From a virus, in IMG/VR virus record IMGVR_UViG_3300034073_005278, positions 1 through 24,252 of that record: a stretch of DNA of 24,252 bases. One strand, written 5' to 3'. Of the stretch, positions 6,356 through 13,749 are shown in pieces. Each line of letters begins with the position of its first letter. The first letter of the stretch is position 1. The position numbers and the translations under genes are program-made. Under the pieces are notes generated by a model, which saw nothing but the letters and a program-made list of their open reading frames with translations, was not told the DNA's origin and did no database searches.

Positions 6356-7140
6356 GCAATAATTTTCCTGAGAAAATCGCCGATAGAGAAAAGTACATCT
6401 ATGAGCAGGTCCTAGCTGGCAACTTTGATGCCGAATGGGTGCCGCTGGAGCACACGGCCGGCGGCAGAACAATAAAGTTCAATGTAATGAAGGACGCGCT
6501 GAAGATTGACGGTGTCAGAGTCAATGTTTCAGCTGAGCTGCAGCAAAAGTTAGCTGACGTTTTTGGTGCGTCGCTTTTGACTGCACACATCGCCGACTTG
6601 ATGTTCATCAACGCTGTTCACAGGATTGAACCGTGCCCGATGCAGATCTCTTCGACAGTGGCGTCGATGGTAAAGCACAGCCAGATGGTCGACACGAAGG
6701 TAGGTCAGAATCCAACAGGACTTGTTGCTTCTCCTGGAAAACACTGGATTCTCGATAAGAAGCTAGATTACAATACTTCTAAATCTTGTAACTACGGTTG
6801 GCATTTCGTAGGAACAAATTACAAAGGAATTAAAGGACATCCTGCGGCTTCAAAGCAAAATAAACTGAACGGTGCGCCCGTGTCGGTGATCCAACCAAAT
6901 GCTTGCGCTCACGACATGAAGCATTCTGATTATTCACAGATTTGCCAACTCGTATCGCAGGTCTGCTGGATCGATGGAGTTGAATATAAAATTTCCAATG
7001 TGTTACAAGATCCCTCAAAGTGCGACCTGGCGACGTCAGGAGGCCCATTGATCTATGTACGACAACCCGGAACAATGCCTTCAGTTGGTACAACTGTTCT
7101 TTTTCCTGTTAAGATTACGTCCAGCAAAGGAATTGTGTGA
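6352..7140 (+). CDS. Conserved phage-type protein of unknown function
   Basis: The protein has 262 aa and is coupled to dnaE by ATGA (6352-6355), so it is co-translated with the polymerase C-half. I do not recognise the family. The N-terminal 80 residues are charged and helical. The C-terminal half is rich in His, Cys and aromatic residues. It contains NYGWHFVG, GHPAAS, VIQPNACAHDMKHSDYSQ and WIDGVEYKIS, which look like an enzyme core: the closely spaced His and Asp in HDMKHSDYS could bind metal or act in catalysis. There is no signal peptide or membrane segment. A role in replication is suggested only by position. A peptidoglycan or amidase-type hydrolase is possible but not supported enough to name. 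Confidence 0.7.
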   Translation: MSNNFPEKIADREKYIYEQVLAGNFDAEWVPLEHTAGGRTIKFNVMKDALKIDGVRVNVSAELQQKLADVFGASLLTAHIADLMFINAVHRIEPCPMQISSTVASMVKHSQMVDTKVGQNPTGLVASPGKHWILDKKLDYNTSKSCNYGWHFVGTNYKGIKGHPAASKQNKLNGAPVSVIQPNACAHDMKHSDYSQICQLVSQVCWIDGVEYKISNVLQDPSKCDLATSGGPLIYVRQPGTMPSVGTTVLFPVKITSSKGIV

Positions 7141-7144
7141 GCGT

Positions 7145-7342
7145 ATGCCGACTTATGAATATAAGTGTGAATCTTGCAATCAACAACTTGAGGTTGAGCA
7201 ATCTATCAAAGACGATCCTTTGGAGACATGTCCACATTGTCATTCTGCTTCTTTGAAAAAGCTTATTAGTCGTTCTTCCTTTGTTTTAAAAGGATCTGGT
7301 TGGGCTGCCGACAATTATTCCTCAACAGGTACAAATAAATGA
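7145..7342 (+). CDS. FmdB-family zinc-ribbon protein
   Basis: This 65-aa protein begins MPTYEYKCESC, the canonical start of the FmdB regulatory-protein family. It has Cys8, Cys11, Cys29 and Cys32 in two CxxC knuckles that should bind one zinc. The tail (FVLKGSGWAADNYSS) is also typical of the family. FmdB proteins are small putative regulators of unsettled function. The start is fixed by family resemblance; AAAGGA lies 13 bases upstream, which is rather far. Its stop overlaps the epimerase start as ATGA. Confidence 0.85.
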   Translation: MPTYEYKCESCNQQLEVEQSIKDDPLETCPHCHSASLKKLISRSSFVLKGSGWAADNYSSTGTNK

Positions 7343-8301
7343 GGATATTGATAACAGGTGGAGCAGGCTTTATTGGAAGCAACCTCACTGCCAAATGTGT
7401 AGAAAATAGACACGCTGTTGACATTGTTGACAATCTTTCAAATGGGCATATTGCATTTGTGCACCCTAGCGTCATTGAAAATGATCGATTGTATATTGCT
7501 GATTTTTCTTCCGACGTTATTTTACAAAAAATTAATAATAAGTCTTATGACGTCGTTGTTCATTTGGCTGCTCAACCTCGCGTTGGTTATTCCGTAGAAC
7601 AGCCATATGAGACGCACCAAACAAATGTTACTTCAACAATGAAGTTACTAGATGCATGCAGAAACAACATTAAAAGATTCGTTTTCGCATCAACATCAGC
7701 GGTGTATGGGAATGTTAAAGAATTGCCTACAAATGAAAATTCTGAAAAAAATTATCAATCTCCTTATGCCCTTCAAAAGTTGATCATAGAAGATTATCTT
7801 AGGCTATATAATAAACTTTACGATTTTGACTCTATTAGTCTTCGTTTTTTTAACGTTTTTGGTCCAAATCAATTAGGTAATTCTCCTTATGCTACGGCTG
7901 TGTCTTCATGGATAAATTCCATTATGAAAAATGAATCTATGAGATCAGATGGTGACGGTACACAATCACGAGACATGTGTTATGTCGACAATGTTGTCGA
8001 CGCTTGTGTCAGGTCCATCCTTGTTGAAGGTAAATTTGCAGGTGAAACAATGAATGTTGCCTGCGGTGAAAGAGTTACGAACAAAGAAATACTTCAATAT
8101 CTTATAAAGAAATTTCCTAATGCGAAGTCACACGACGCCCCGTGGAGACCAGGTGATGTAATGCATACGCAGGCTGATATTACAAAAATATCAGAATTAC
8201 TTGGTTATAAGCCTCTCGTTCATTTTTGGGAAGGACTAGATATTACCCTTGATTGGTATAAACAAAATTGGAAAAAAATAAAGAGCCTATCAAACGAATA
8301 A
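7339..8301 (+). CDS. NAD-dependent sugar-nucleotide epimerase/dehydratase
   Basis: The protein has 320 aa and is an extended short-chain dehydrogenase. The Rossmann NAD motif GGAGFIG is at residues 7-13. The catalytic set is Ser120 region (FASTSAVYG) plus Tyr143-x3-Lys147 (SPYALQK), with the downstream RFFNVFGPNQ and the PWRPGD loop near the C-terminus. These place it with UDP-glucose or UDP-GlcNAc 4-epimerases, though substrate cannot be read from the sequence. It would act in the cytoplasm on nucleotide sugars. With the phosphomannomutase-like gene at the window end it suggests that the phage alters a surface glycan or glycosylates its own products. It is distinctly AT-rich, unlike dnaE, which suggests separate origin. 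Confidence 0.9.
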   Translation: MRILITGGAGFIGSNLTAKCVENRHAVDIVDNLSNGHIAFVHPSVIENDRLYIADFSSDVILQKINNKSYDVVVHLAAQPRVGYSVEQPYETHQTNVTSTMKLLDACRNNIKRFVFASTSAVYGNVKELPTNENSEKNYQSPYALQKLIIEDYLRLYNKLYDFDSISLRFFNVFGPNQLGNSPYATAVSSWINSIMKNESMRSDGDGTQSRDMCYVDNVVDACVRSILVEGKFAGETMNVACGERVTNKEILQYLIKKFPNAKSHDAPWRPGDVMHTQADITKISELLGYKPLVHFWEGLDITLDWYKQNWKKIKSLSNE

Positions 8302-8329
8302 GTTATTAAGATATTATTAGGAGCCAAGC

Positions 8330-8893
8330 ATGTTCAATCCGCAGTTCATCATTTATACAGGACCAATGTTTTCGTCAAAAACGACAGGATTGTTGTCTTC
8401 AATTGATAGATTCAAATATCAGGGTAAAAAAGTGATAGTCTTCAAGCCAAAGCTGGACGATAGGTATAGTGAGGATTTTGTGTGCACGCACAGCGGCTGG
8501 AAAGTAGCTGCAAACTGCGTCAAAGAAGGATCTGACATACTCGAGACGCTGGCTGAGATGAAAGACAATCCTCATGTCATTGCAGTCGATGAAGCTTTTA
8601 TGATACCTGGCATCGCCAAGGTGTTGACGTGGCTGTATAGAAGCGGCTATTCCGTTGTCGTATCCTCTCTGGATCTTTCTGCGACTGGTAAGGTTTTTGA
8701 TGAGATTGAAAAGATGCTTCCTTGGGCGACACATGTCGAAAAAAGAAGCGCAGTCTGTACCGTTTGCAGCAAAGATGCTTATTACACCTACAAAAAGCAA
8801 ATGGGAGGAGACGAAATTGAAGTAGGCGGTTCAGAATTATATGAACCAAGGTGTCTAAGGTGCCATCCTCTAATTTTTGATCCTGAAAAGTGA
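8330..8893 (+). CDS. tdk: Thymidine kinase (type II)
   Basis: This enzyme phosphorylates thymidine to dTMP with ATP. The 187-aa sequence has the P-loop GPMFSSKTT (residues 11-19) and the Walker B and catalytic base VDEAF (Asp87, Glu88); most relatives have Gln where Phe90 stands. The structural zinc is held by Cys143, Cys146, Cys175 and Cys178, with the lasso segment VGGSELYEPRCLRCH closing over thymidine. Length and domain order are normal for the tetrameric bacterial class. AGGAG (8319-8323) gives a good ribosome site. The dCMP deaminase begins one base after its stop. Together they feed dTTP synthesis. Confidence 0.95.
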   Translation: MFNPQFIIYTGPMFSSKTTGLLSSIDRFKYQGKKVIVFKPKLDDRYSEDFVCTHSGWKVAANCVKEGSDILETLAEMKDNPHVIAVDEAFMIPGIAKVLTWLYRSGYSVVVSSLDLSATGKVFDEIEKMLPWATHVEKRSAVCTVCSKDAYYTYKKQMGGDEIEVGGSELYEPRCLRCHPLIFDPEK

Positions 8894-8894
8894 A

Positions 8895-9329
8895 ATGATA
8901 AGACCCAGCTGGCCCGAGACGTGGATGGCAATTGCGCATGAGATCTCAAAAAGATCATATGATCCGCAACTGAAGGTGGGAGCAATCATTGTTTCCGAGG
9001 ATAATACTCGAATGTTATCGGTAGGATATAATGGCAATTACAGAGGCGGACCTAACGAGCGCGAATCAGATGAACCAGGTTTAGGCGGTTTGATCCATGC
9101 TGAAATAAATGCATTGGTAAAGTGTGATTTTAATTTTCACAAAAAGAAACACATGTACTTGACGCACTCGCCGTGTCGTCAGTGCGCGAAGTTGATTGTC
9201 AATGCGGAAATAACAAAAGTGATCTATGACTCACTTTACAGGGACTCTTCTGGCATTGATATTCTTATGTCTGCAGGTATTGACATACTTAGCTTAAGCG
9301 AAGCCATAATTAGGAGCAAGGCTTTATGA
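8895..9329 (+). CDS. dCMP deaminase
   Basis: This enzyme makes dUMP from dCMP for thymidylate synthesis. The 144-aa protein has the zinc-dependent deaminase signature: His68-Ala-Glu70 (IHAEINAL) and Pro93-Cys94-x2-Cys97 (SPCRQCAK). His and the two Cys bind zinc and Glu shuttles protons. The substrate region GYNGNYRGGPNE is typical of deoxycytidylate deaminases. The same frame extends to a TTG at 8877, but ATG 8895 was chosen because the family starts close to the SWPETWM helix. No thymidylate synthase is in this window. ATGA overlap with the next gene shows coupling. Confidence 0.92.
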   Translation: MIRPSWPETWMAIAHEISKRSYDPQLKVGAIIVSEDNTRMLSVGYNGNYRGGPNERESDEPGLGGLIHAEINALVKCDFNFHKKKHMYLTHSPCRQCAKLIVNAEITKVIYDSLYRDSSGIDILMSAGIDILSLSEAIIRSKAL

Positions 9330-9610
9330 AGAATCTTAAAGATGAAGATGTCCTTAGGGTCATGAGAGAAGAGTGGTATAAGAAAGTGAACGCCTTGTCC
9401 GAGGCTGTTGACCTGATGTTAAGTACAAAAGTTGATGGTGAAGAAAAGCAAGTCGTTTCCAAAGGCCTAAGTATTCGGCACAAGAAAGACAAAAAGATTT
9501 TCACTGTTGGTGAAGTTGGCCCAACACATGTGCGCCTTGTCTCACCCGATGGCCAAGAATTAGATCCAATTAGCGCAGAAAAACTGGAGGATGAATATGA
9601 GCTTGCTTAA
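9326..9610 (+). CDS. Small protein with SH3-like C-terminus, unknown function
   Basis: This 94-aa protein is not recognised by family. The first 45 residues are helical and charged. Residues 46-90 (KGLSIRHKKDKKIFTVGEVGPTH and onward) alternate short strands and turns as in a KOW/SH3-like barrel, ending in an acidic helix. ATG 9326 overlaps the deaminase stop as ATGA. The 3' end contains GGAGG (9586-9590), which serves as the ribosome site for the superoxide-dismutase-like gene. Confidence 0.75.
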   Translation: MKNLKDEDVLRVMREEWYKKVNALSEAVDLMLSTKVDGEEKQVVSKGLSIRHKKDKKIFTVGEVGPTHVRLVSPDGQELDPISAEKLEDEYELA

Positions 9611-10310
9611 GAACGATGACCTTGACTCAATGCTGAAAGGTCTTGTGAAAGACGCTGTCAATACCACCGTCACATCTAAATTACCTAAACTTGACGAAGC
9701 TTATCGTCACGAAGCAAAGCCTTTTAAGCAGGTCTCAGAATTGGTTTCACAGAAGACCAAAACGGCCCATAGCGAACTTTATAAAAATTACGTAGAGTCA
9801 TTAAATAAAGTTTCTGCCGAGCTCGACACTGCAAACAAAGCTGAAGCTAATCCAAGGCATTCACAGTTTCGCTCTCTTAAAATAGACGAAGTGTTCAACC
9901 TAAATGCTTCTTGGTTGCATGAGCTTTATTTTGCCAATTGCTTCGACCCACATAGCGAAGTCACCATGGATTCAATGGCATTCCTTCGGATAGAAAGAGA
10001 CTTTGGATCCTTTGAAGATTGGCAGCGTGATTTTATGGCCTGTGCGCTATCCAGCCAAAATGGCTGGGCCGTGACGGGATACCACATGTTTTTGAAAAAA
10101 TTCGTCAACATGATGATTGACGGTCACTCCGGCCATGTTCCTGTTGGTTTCTATCCGGTCATTGTTGTCGATATGTGGGAGCATGCTTACTATCGTGATT
10201 ACCTTACCGACAAGAAGAGCTACCTAATTTCGCAGATGCGTGAACTCAACTGGACTGTCATAGAAGAAAGATTTAAAAAGGCTGATTCGATGGGGCAGGT
10301 GCTGAAATGA
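9597..10310 (+). CDS. Fe/Mn superoxide dismutase-like protein
   Basis: This 237-aa protein carries a Fe/Mn-SOD fold after a phage-specific N-terminal extension of about 35 residues. The four metal ligands are all present: His58 (TAHSELYKNY), His108 (ASWLHELYF), Asp192 and His196 (DMWEHAYYRDY). Their spacing (50, 84, 4) is close to that of E. coli SodB (47, 83, 4). Tyr65 stands where the gateway Tyr34 is expected. Superoxide dismutation is therefore possible, although a structural role for the fold is also conceivable. ATG 9597 is preferred to ATG 9591 because GGAGG touches the latter. ATGA overlap leads into the acidic protein that follows. No signal peptide was seen. Confidence 0.88.
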   Translation: MSLLKNDDLDSMLKGLVKDAVNTTVTSKLPKLDEAYRHEAKPFKQVSELVSQKTKTAHSELYKNYVESLNKVSAELDTANKAEANPRHSQFRSLKIDEVFNLNASWLHELYFANCFDPHSEVTMDSMAFLRIERDFGSFEDWQRDFMACALSSQNGWAVTGYHMFLKKFVNMMIDGHSGHVPVGFYPVIVVDMWEHAYYRDYLTDKKSYLISQMRELNWTVIEERFKKADSMGQVLK

Positions 10311-10867
10311 ATTATTTGCGAAGAGTCGTCAAGCTTCTTCGCGAAGCTGACTCATCTGAAAAATTTGAACAAGAAAAAGGTGAAGATTCTATTGATTCTC
10401 AAATTGATCAATTTTTTTCTGACTTTGAAAAAGAAGGAAAAAATTCTCAGCTTGAAGGCTTAGATCTCTACAGGATGACGAAAAGATTTTTGCTCGAGGC
10501 TGAGGAAGACGAAGAAAAAGACAAGGAAGAAGATAAACCAGAAGAAAAAGACGCAGAAGAAGAGCCACCGGCCGAGGAAGAAAAGAAAAAGCTTACAATC
10601 GAAGACATCAATATCGATTCATTCGCTGACGGTGTAATAAGGCTAATCGACAATTACGATTCTCTTCTGGAAATTAGAAATACGATATTGAGGCGCGCTG
10701 TCAATCACTTACTGAAAGATTATGAGCCTGATGTTGCCGATGCCTTTAAAGAATCAGTGGAAGATAGGCACGGATTGACAATAGGAAAAAGTAAGTTTGA
10801 AAAAGAAGACGATGATTTCCAGCCACCAGGCGCAGATCGGGCAGGAGCAAGCCCCGGCGGAGCATGA
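10307..10867 (+). CDS. Highly acidic protein with propeptide-like N-terminus
   Basis: This 186-aa protein of unknown family begins MNYLRRVVKLLREADSS, a short amphipathic helix ending in Leu-Arg-Glu before Ala. A second such stretch (YRMTKRFLLEAEED) lies near residue 60. A run of Glu, Lys and Asp about 30 residues long follows, and then a helical domain (residues 95-150) and a Pro/Gly-rich tail. Acidic, low-complexity proteins with [LI]-x-E cleavage sites are typical of T4-type prohead core or internal proteins, so that is my leading guess. It sits downstream of the SOD-like gene with ATGA coupling. Confidence 0.7.
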   Translation: MNYLRRVVKLLREADSSEKFEQEKGEDSIDSQIDQFFSDFEKEGKNSQLEGLDLYRMTKRFLLEAEEDEEKDKEEDKPEEKDAEEEPPAEEEKKKLTIEDINIDSFADGVIRLIDNYDSLLEIRNTILRRAVNHLLKDYEPDVADAFKESVEDRHGLTIGKSKFEKEDDDFQPPGADRAGASPGGA

Positions 10868-10870
10868 TCG

Positions 10871-11173
10871 ATGAGGACAGACATTCTTGCAGAAAAGAAA
10901 TGTATTCATGTTAAGCTTGACAAAGACACACATTTTGCACTTCGTGCAAAGTTGTTCAAGCACAACATCTCAATGCAGGATCTTTTTGAAGAATGTGCTA
11001 GAATGGTTGCGACTGAAACCTCAAGAGGACAAGTTATCGTTGAATCGATTGTAAATAGAAAAATAAAAGAAGCCATCTCAGGCGTCAAAAAGAAACGCGA
11101 AATTATTATGAGTGAACTTGACGCAGATACGCTGTACAATATGATAAATGGCAGCTCGGAAAAAGAAACATGA
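10871..11173 (+). CDS. Small ribbon-helix-helix-like protein
   Basis: This 100-aa protein has a likely ribbon-helix-helix (MetJ/Arc-type) core at residues 10-48. A strand (KCIHVKLDKDTH) is followed by two helices (ALRAKLFKHN and MQDLFEECARMVATE). A basic helix (KIKEAISGVKKKREII) comes next. Such proteins bind DNA as dimers and often repress their own operon, but no target site is evident. ATG 10871 was chosen; it is 3 bases past the previous stop. The 3' end overlaps the next gene as ATGA. Confidence 0.7.
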   Translation: MRTDILAEKKCIHVKLDKDTHFALRAKLFKHNISMQDLFEECARMVATETSRGQVIVESIVNRKIKEAISGVKKKREIIMSELDADTLYNMINGSSEKET

Positions 11174-11451
11174 AATCATCTGGCATTAAGGCTTTGTTCG
11201 ACAGCCTCGTTGAAAAGTCTGTATCTTCATCAGACACGACATCAAAAATATTTGAGCTGATACAGACCGTCGCGTCCGAGTCAAAAAAAATTGTTGAAAA
11301 TGTTTTAATCATGAACGAAAGAATAAATCAACACGAAAAGATTATTCTTGAACTTTGCAAGATTGTGTCAGAAAATCCTGAAAAGAAACAAAATTTTAGT
11401 TCCTTAAACATTAGCTCCTTTAAATCTAGCAAGGATACAAAACCAAATTGA
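11170..11451 (+). CDS. Small coiled-coil protein, unknown function
   Basis: The protein has 93 aa. It starts MKSSGIKALFDSLVEKS, another helix with Leu-Val-Glu before a polar residue. A heptad-like helix follows from about residue 24 to 68 (IFELIQTV...IVENVLIMNERINQHEKIILELCKIV), then a Ser/Lys-rich disordered tail. No family is recognised. The ATGA overlaps with the previous gene and the near-overlap with the next place it in the same operon. Confidence 0.7.
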   Translation: MKSSGIKALFDSLVEKSVSSSDTTSKIFELIQTVASESKKIVENVLIMNERINQHEKIILELCKIVSENPEKKQNFSSLNISSFKSSKDTKPN

Positions 11452-11453
11452 TT

Positions 11454-11843
11454 ATGTTGACACTCACAGGCATAAAGAAATTTATTAAAAAATATTGGGG
11501 AATATTGGTAGGCTCCCTCGCGTTGGTTTTATATTTTTTTTGGAAAAAGAAACCTGACACTGACACTCTTCCATCTGATATAATACAATCAGGAAAACAG
11601 TTGTCGCATGATGTTGACACGGCAAGAGATACCGAGCGGACGGCGTTGGATGAAGAAGATAAACAACATTCCAAAAAAACTGAAGAAATAAAAATAAAGT
11701 ACGAGGAAAAGAAAGATCAACTTGATGCTGCTACGAAGGCAGAGGCTGAAAGATTATTTGTTGAGTACAAAGACGATCCCGAGGGGCTCGCTGAAGAACT
11801 TTCAATCGTTACAGGATTTAGGGTAGTAATTCCAAAGGATTAA
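11454..11843 (+). CDS. Membrane-anchored coiled-coil protein
   Basis: The protein has 129 aa. One transmembrane helix lies at about residues 15-32 (WGILVGSLALVLYFFW), bounded by Lys on both sides. A long charged coiled coil follows at about residues 45-110. This topology resembles phage inner-membrane spanins or other anchored rods. It heads a run of three membrane proteins that may act in lysis or envelope contact; no endolysin is recognised beside it. An in-frame TTG at 11448 is possible, but ATG 11454 is more likely. Confidence 0.7.
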   Translation: MLTLTGIKKFIKKYWGILVGSLALVLYFFWKKKPDTDTLPSDIIQSGKQLSHDVDTARDTERTALDEEDKQHSKKTEEIKIKYEEKKDQLDAATKAEAERLFVEYKDDPEGLAEELSIVTGFRVVIPKD

Positions 11844-11846
11844 TCT

Positions 11847-12350
11847 ATGCAATTTCAAAAAGCAATTTCAACAATTCTGTTACTGTCTTTTTTGACAAGC
11901 ACCGCCGCCGCACAGCAGGTTGAAGAGTTGCCCAAAGTTGAAACCCCGCAGGGAGAAGTAGATCCTGGTGAAGCTATTTCTCCTATGCGCATAAGTCAAC
12001 GAGCACCTTTCACAGGTGTAATGTTATCGCCAAAGGCTTTGGCAAGCATTATCGCAAAGCTAAAATCAATTGAAACTAGAATTAGTTTAGCAACTGAAGA
12101 AGCAAAAGAACAATCAGCTGAGGTTTGTCGACACGAAAAAGAAGTAATCAGCATTCGTAACACTGCCGACAAAGATATTCTAACGGCCAGAATTGAAGAC
12201 AATAATAGAAATTTGCAAGCCTATGAAAAAAGAATTGCTGAAGTAAAAGAATCACAAACAGATCCAGCGTTGTTGATTGGCCTCGGCGCCTTAGGCGGTG
12301 TTGCAGCAACAGTTCTTACAGTTTTTGCTGTTACTCAATCTCTGAAATAA
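11847..12350 (+). CDS. Exported coiled-coil protein with C-terminal membrane helix
   Basis: The protein has 167 aa. A signal peptide is clear: a basic start, the hydrophobic core ISTILLLSFLTSTAAA and a probable cut before QQ near residue 23. A Pro-rich stretch follows, then a helix rich in Glu, Lys and Arg (residues 70-135), and finally a Gly/Ala-rich transmembrane segment (LIGLGALGGVAATVLTVFAV). The bulk would lie in the periplasm tethered to the inner membrane. AAAGGA (11834-11839) is 7 bases before the ATG. The family is unknown; lysis or envelope function is inference. Confidence 0.75.
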   Translation: MQFQKAISTILLLSFLTSTAAAQQVEELPKVETPQGEVDPGEAISPMRISQRAPFTGVMLSPKALASIIAKLKSIETRISLATEEAKEQSAEVCRHEKEVISIRNTADKDILTARIEDNNRNLQAYEKRIAEVKESQTDPALLIGLGALGGVAATVLTVFAVTQSLK

Positions 12351-12397
12351 AATTTTGAGAAATTGTGCATATTTAGGTCATTGAAAGGGAATTCATC

Positions 12398-12682
12398 ATG
12401 GCTGATGATGCACAGACAAAAGAGCCTTCAGTTGATTCTATTGAAAAGATAAAGCCTTCTTGGTTTTGGATCAAGAACAGCAAAGGTGAGGCATCGGTGT
12501 CGGTTACGTTTCTTACGGTCGCATTCGTGGCTACAACTGTTTCGTATGTCGCTTCCATGTTTGAATCAATAGGTCCGCTTGTTCCTCGTCAGTTCGACGC
12601 TGGGGCCTGTTCTGCTTATTTCATTCCTCTTTTAACTTTGTATTTTGGACGTCGTTGGACAGAGGCAAAAAAAGGAGATTGA
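12398..12682 (+). CDS. Small two-helix membrane protein, holin-like
   Basis: The protein has 94 aa. A charged N-terminus of about 30 residues is followed by two hydrophobic segments: VSVTFLTVAFVATTVSYVASM (residues 33-53) and ACSAYFIPLLTLYFG (residues 68-82). A basic tail follows (RRWTEAKKG). Size and topology suit a class II holin, but no family identity is certain and it could be another phage membrane protein. GAAAGGGA lies 8 bases before ATG 12398. The 47-base gap upstream shows no terminator or strong promoter. Confidence 0.7.
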   Translation: MADDAQTKEPSVDSIEKIKPSWFWIKNSKGEASVSVTFLTVAFVATTVSYVASMFESIGPLVPRQFDAGACSAYFIPLLTLYFGRRWTEAKKGD

Positions 12683-12683
12683 A

Positions 12684-13745
12684 ATGAAGCAGGACGCCAC
12701 AATTAGAATGGTTGTAAAAACCTTGTTGGAGGACAAATCATTAGGTCCTGCAATGGTCAAGGTCAACCCAGTCATTGATCAATCAGCGGCATTGACAGAT
12801 CCAAGCAATGTTGATTTTAAACCGGCGAGCAAGCCTGAACTACAGGCGGCTATGTCAACAATGATGGCAAATGTACCGGATGAAAAAATTCCCGACATAT
12901 ACGATACCATTAAGCACGCAATGACTGTTGCTGCTGACGAAAGCAACGAGGATGAAAAGATGAACAATAAAATTGTAGAAGAGGCTATAAGGCACCAGAT
13001 TAGGAAGATCATTCAGGAGGCATTACCTACCTTGCCTAGGCCTAAGCTTCCAACTCCGTCTAATCCTTTAGGTCCAGTTGACCCTGATATAATTGATACA
13101 AAGGGCATGTCTGCCTATGAAAAGAAGGTTGCGCTTTCCAAAGCTAAGCATGCAAAGCCGGCTGATGTCCAAGCCTATTTAAAAAAGGCCGAAGAGGAGT
13201 GGAAAGCTGCAGGCAAAGAAATACCGCCAGGAACAATACCAGGTATAACGAAAGGTGCACCTGGCGTTGGATCGAAAGTTGCTCAAAAACCAACTGAAAA
13301 GCAACTCAGCGATTTGCGTGCTGAGCTTGAGGCATCAATGCTGGGTTCTGCTGAAGAAAAAGAGGTCGGAGGAAAAAAGAACCTAATGGGTGATGAAAAA
13401 CTTCGACAGTTGGCCGTTGAATTTGGATACAAAAATCCAAATGGCGTTGCACAATTCATCGACAGGGTTCTTCAGGACAAAGTCAAACAGCGCTTGAACA
13501 ACCCGGAAGCATATGAGATCGCTACGCTTGAAGCGATGGAAGCATATATCAATAAGCTTCTTGAGCTTGATCTAATCGAGCCGCAAGATGCTTCCCTAAT
13601 GAAGCAACATCCTGAGTTCGTTGGAAATGTTAGCATGACAGGTGAGGAAGAAAACCCAGAAGATGAAGGCTCATTCTTCAGAACAAAGTTTTTAGCTCCT
13701 CGCTTAAAAAAGCTTGACAAGATGTTTAAGGCATCTGGAACTTGA
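12684..13745 (+). CDS. Large helical, probably virion-associated protein
   Basis: The protein has 353 aa and no recognised family. The N-terminus (MKQDATIRMVVKTLLEDKS) again has the amphipathic helix ending in [LI]-x-E, and a second motif (IRHQIRKIIQEALP) lies near residue 110 before a Pro-rich linker. The rest is mainly helical, including EEKEVGGKKNLMGDEKLRQL and LEAMEAYINKLLELDLI. Two internal [LI]-x-E sites fit processing by a prohead protease. AAAGGAGA (12671-12678) supports ATG 12684. A structural or internal head protein is the best guess from composition and context only. Confidence 0.7.
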   Translation: MKQDATIRMVVKTLLEDKSLGPAMVKVNPVIDQSAALTDPSNVDFKPASKPELQAAMSTMMANVPDEKIPDIYDTIKHAMTVAADESNEDEKMNNKIVEEAIRHQIRKIIQEALPTLPRPKLPTPSNPLGPVDPDIIDTKGMSAYEKKVALSKAKHAKPADVQAYLKKAEEEWKAAGKEIPPGTIPGITKGAPGVGSKVAQKPTEKQLSDLRAELEASMLGSAEEKEVGGKKNLMGDEKLRQLAVEFGYKNPNGVAQFIDRVLQDKVKQRLNNPEAYEIATLEAMEAYINKLLELDLIEPQDASLMKQHPEFVGNVSMTGEEENPEDEGSFFRTKFLAPRLKKLDKMFKASGT

Positions 13746-13749
13746 TTGT

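Noticed and set aside
11579-11584. TATAAT inside the membrane-anchored coiled-coil gene
   Set aside because: It is within a coding region, far from any start, with no -35 partner. AT-rich DNA gives such matches by chance.
12351-12397. Promoter or terminator in the 47-base gap before the holin-like gene
   Set aside because: No stable hairpin with T-run was found, and no -35/-10 pair at proper spacing.
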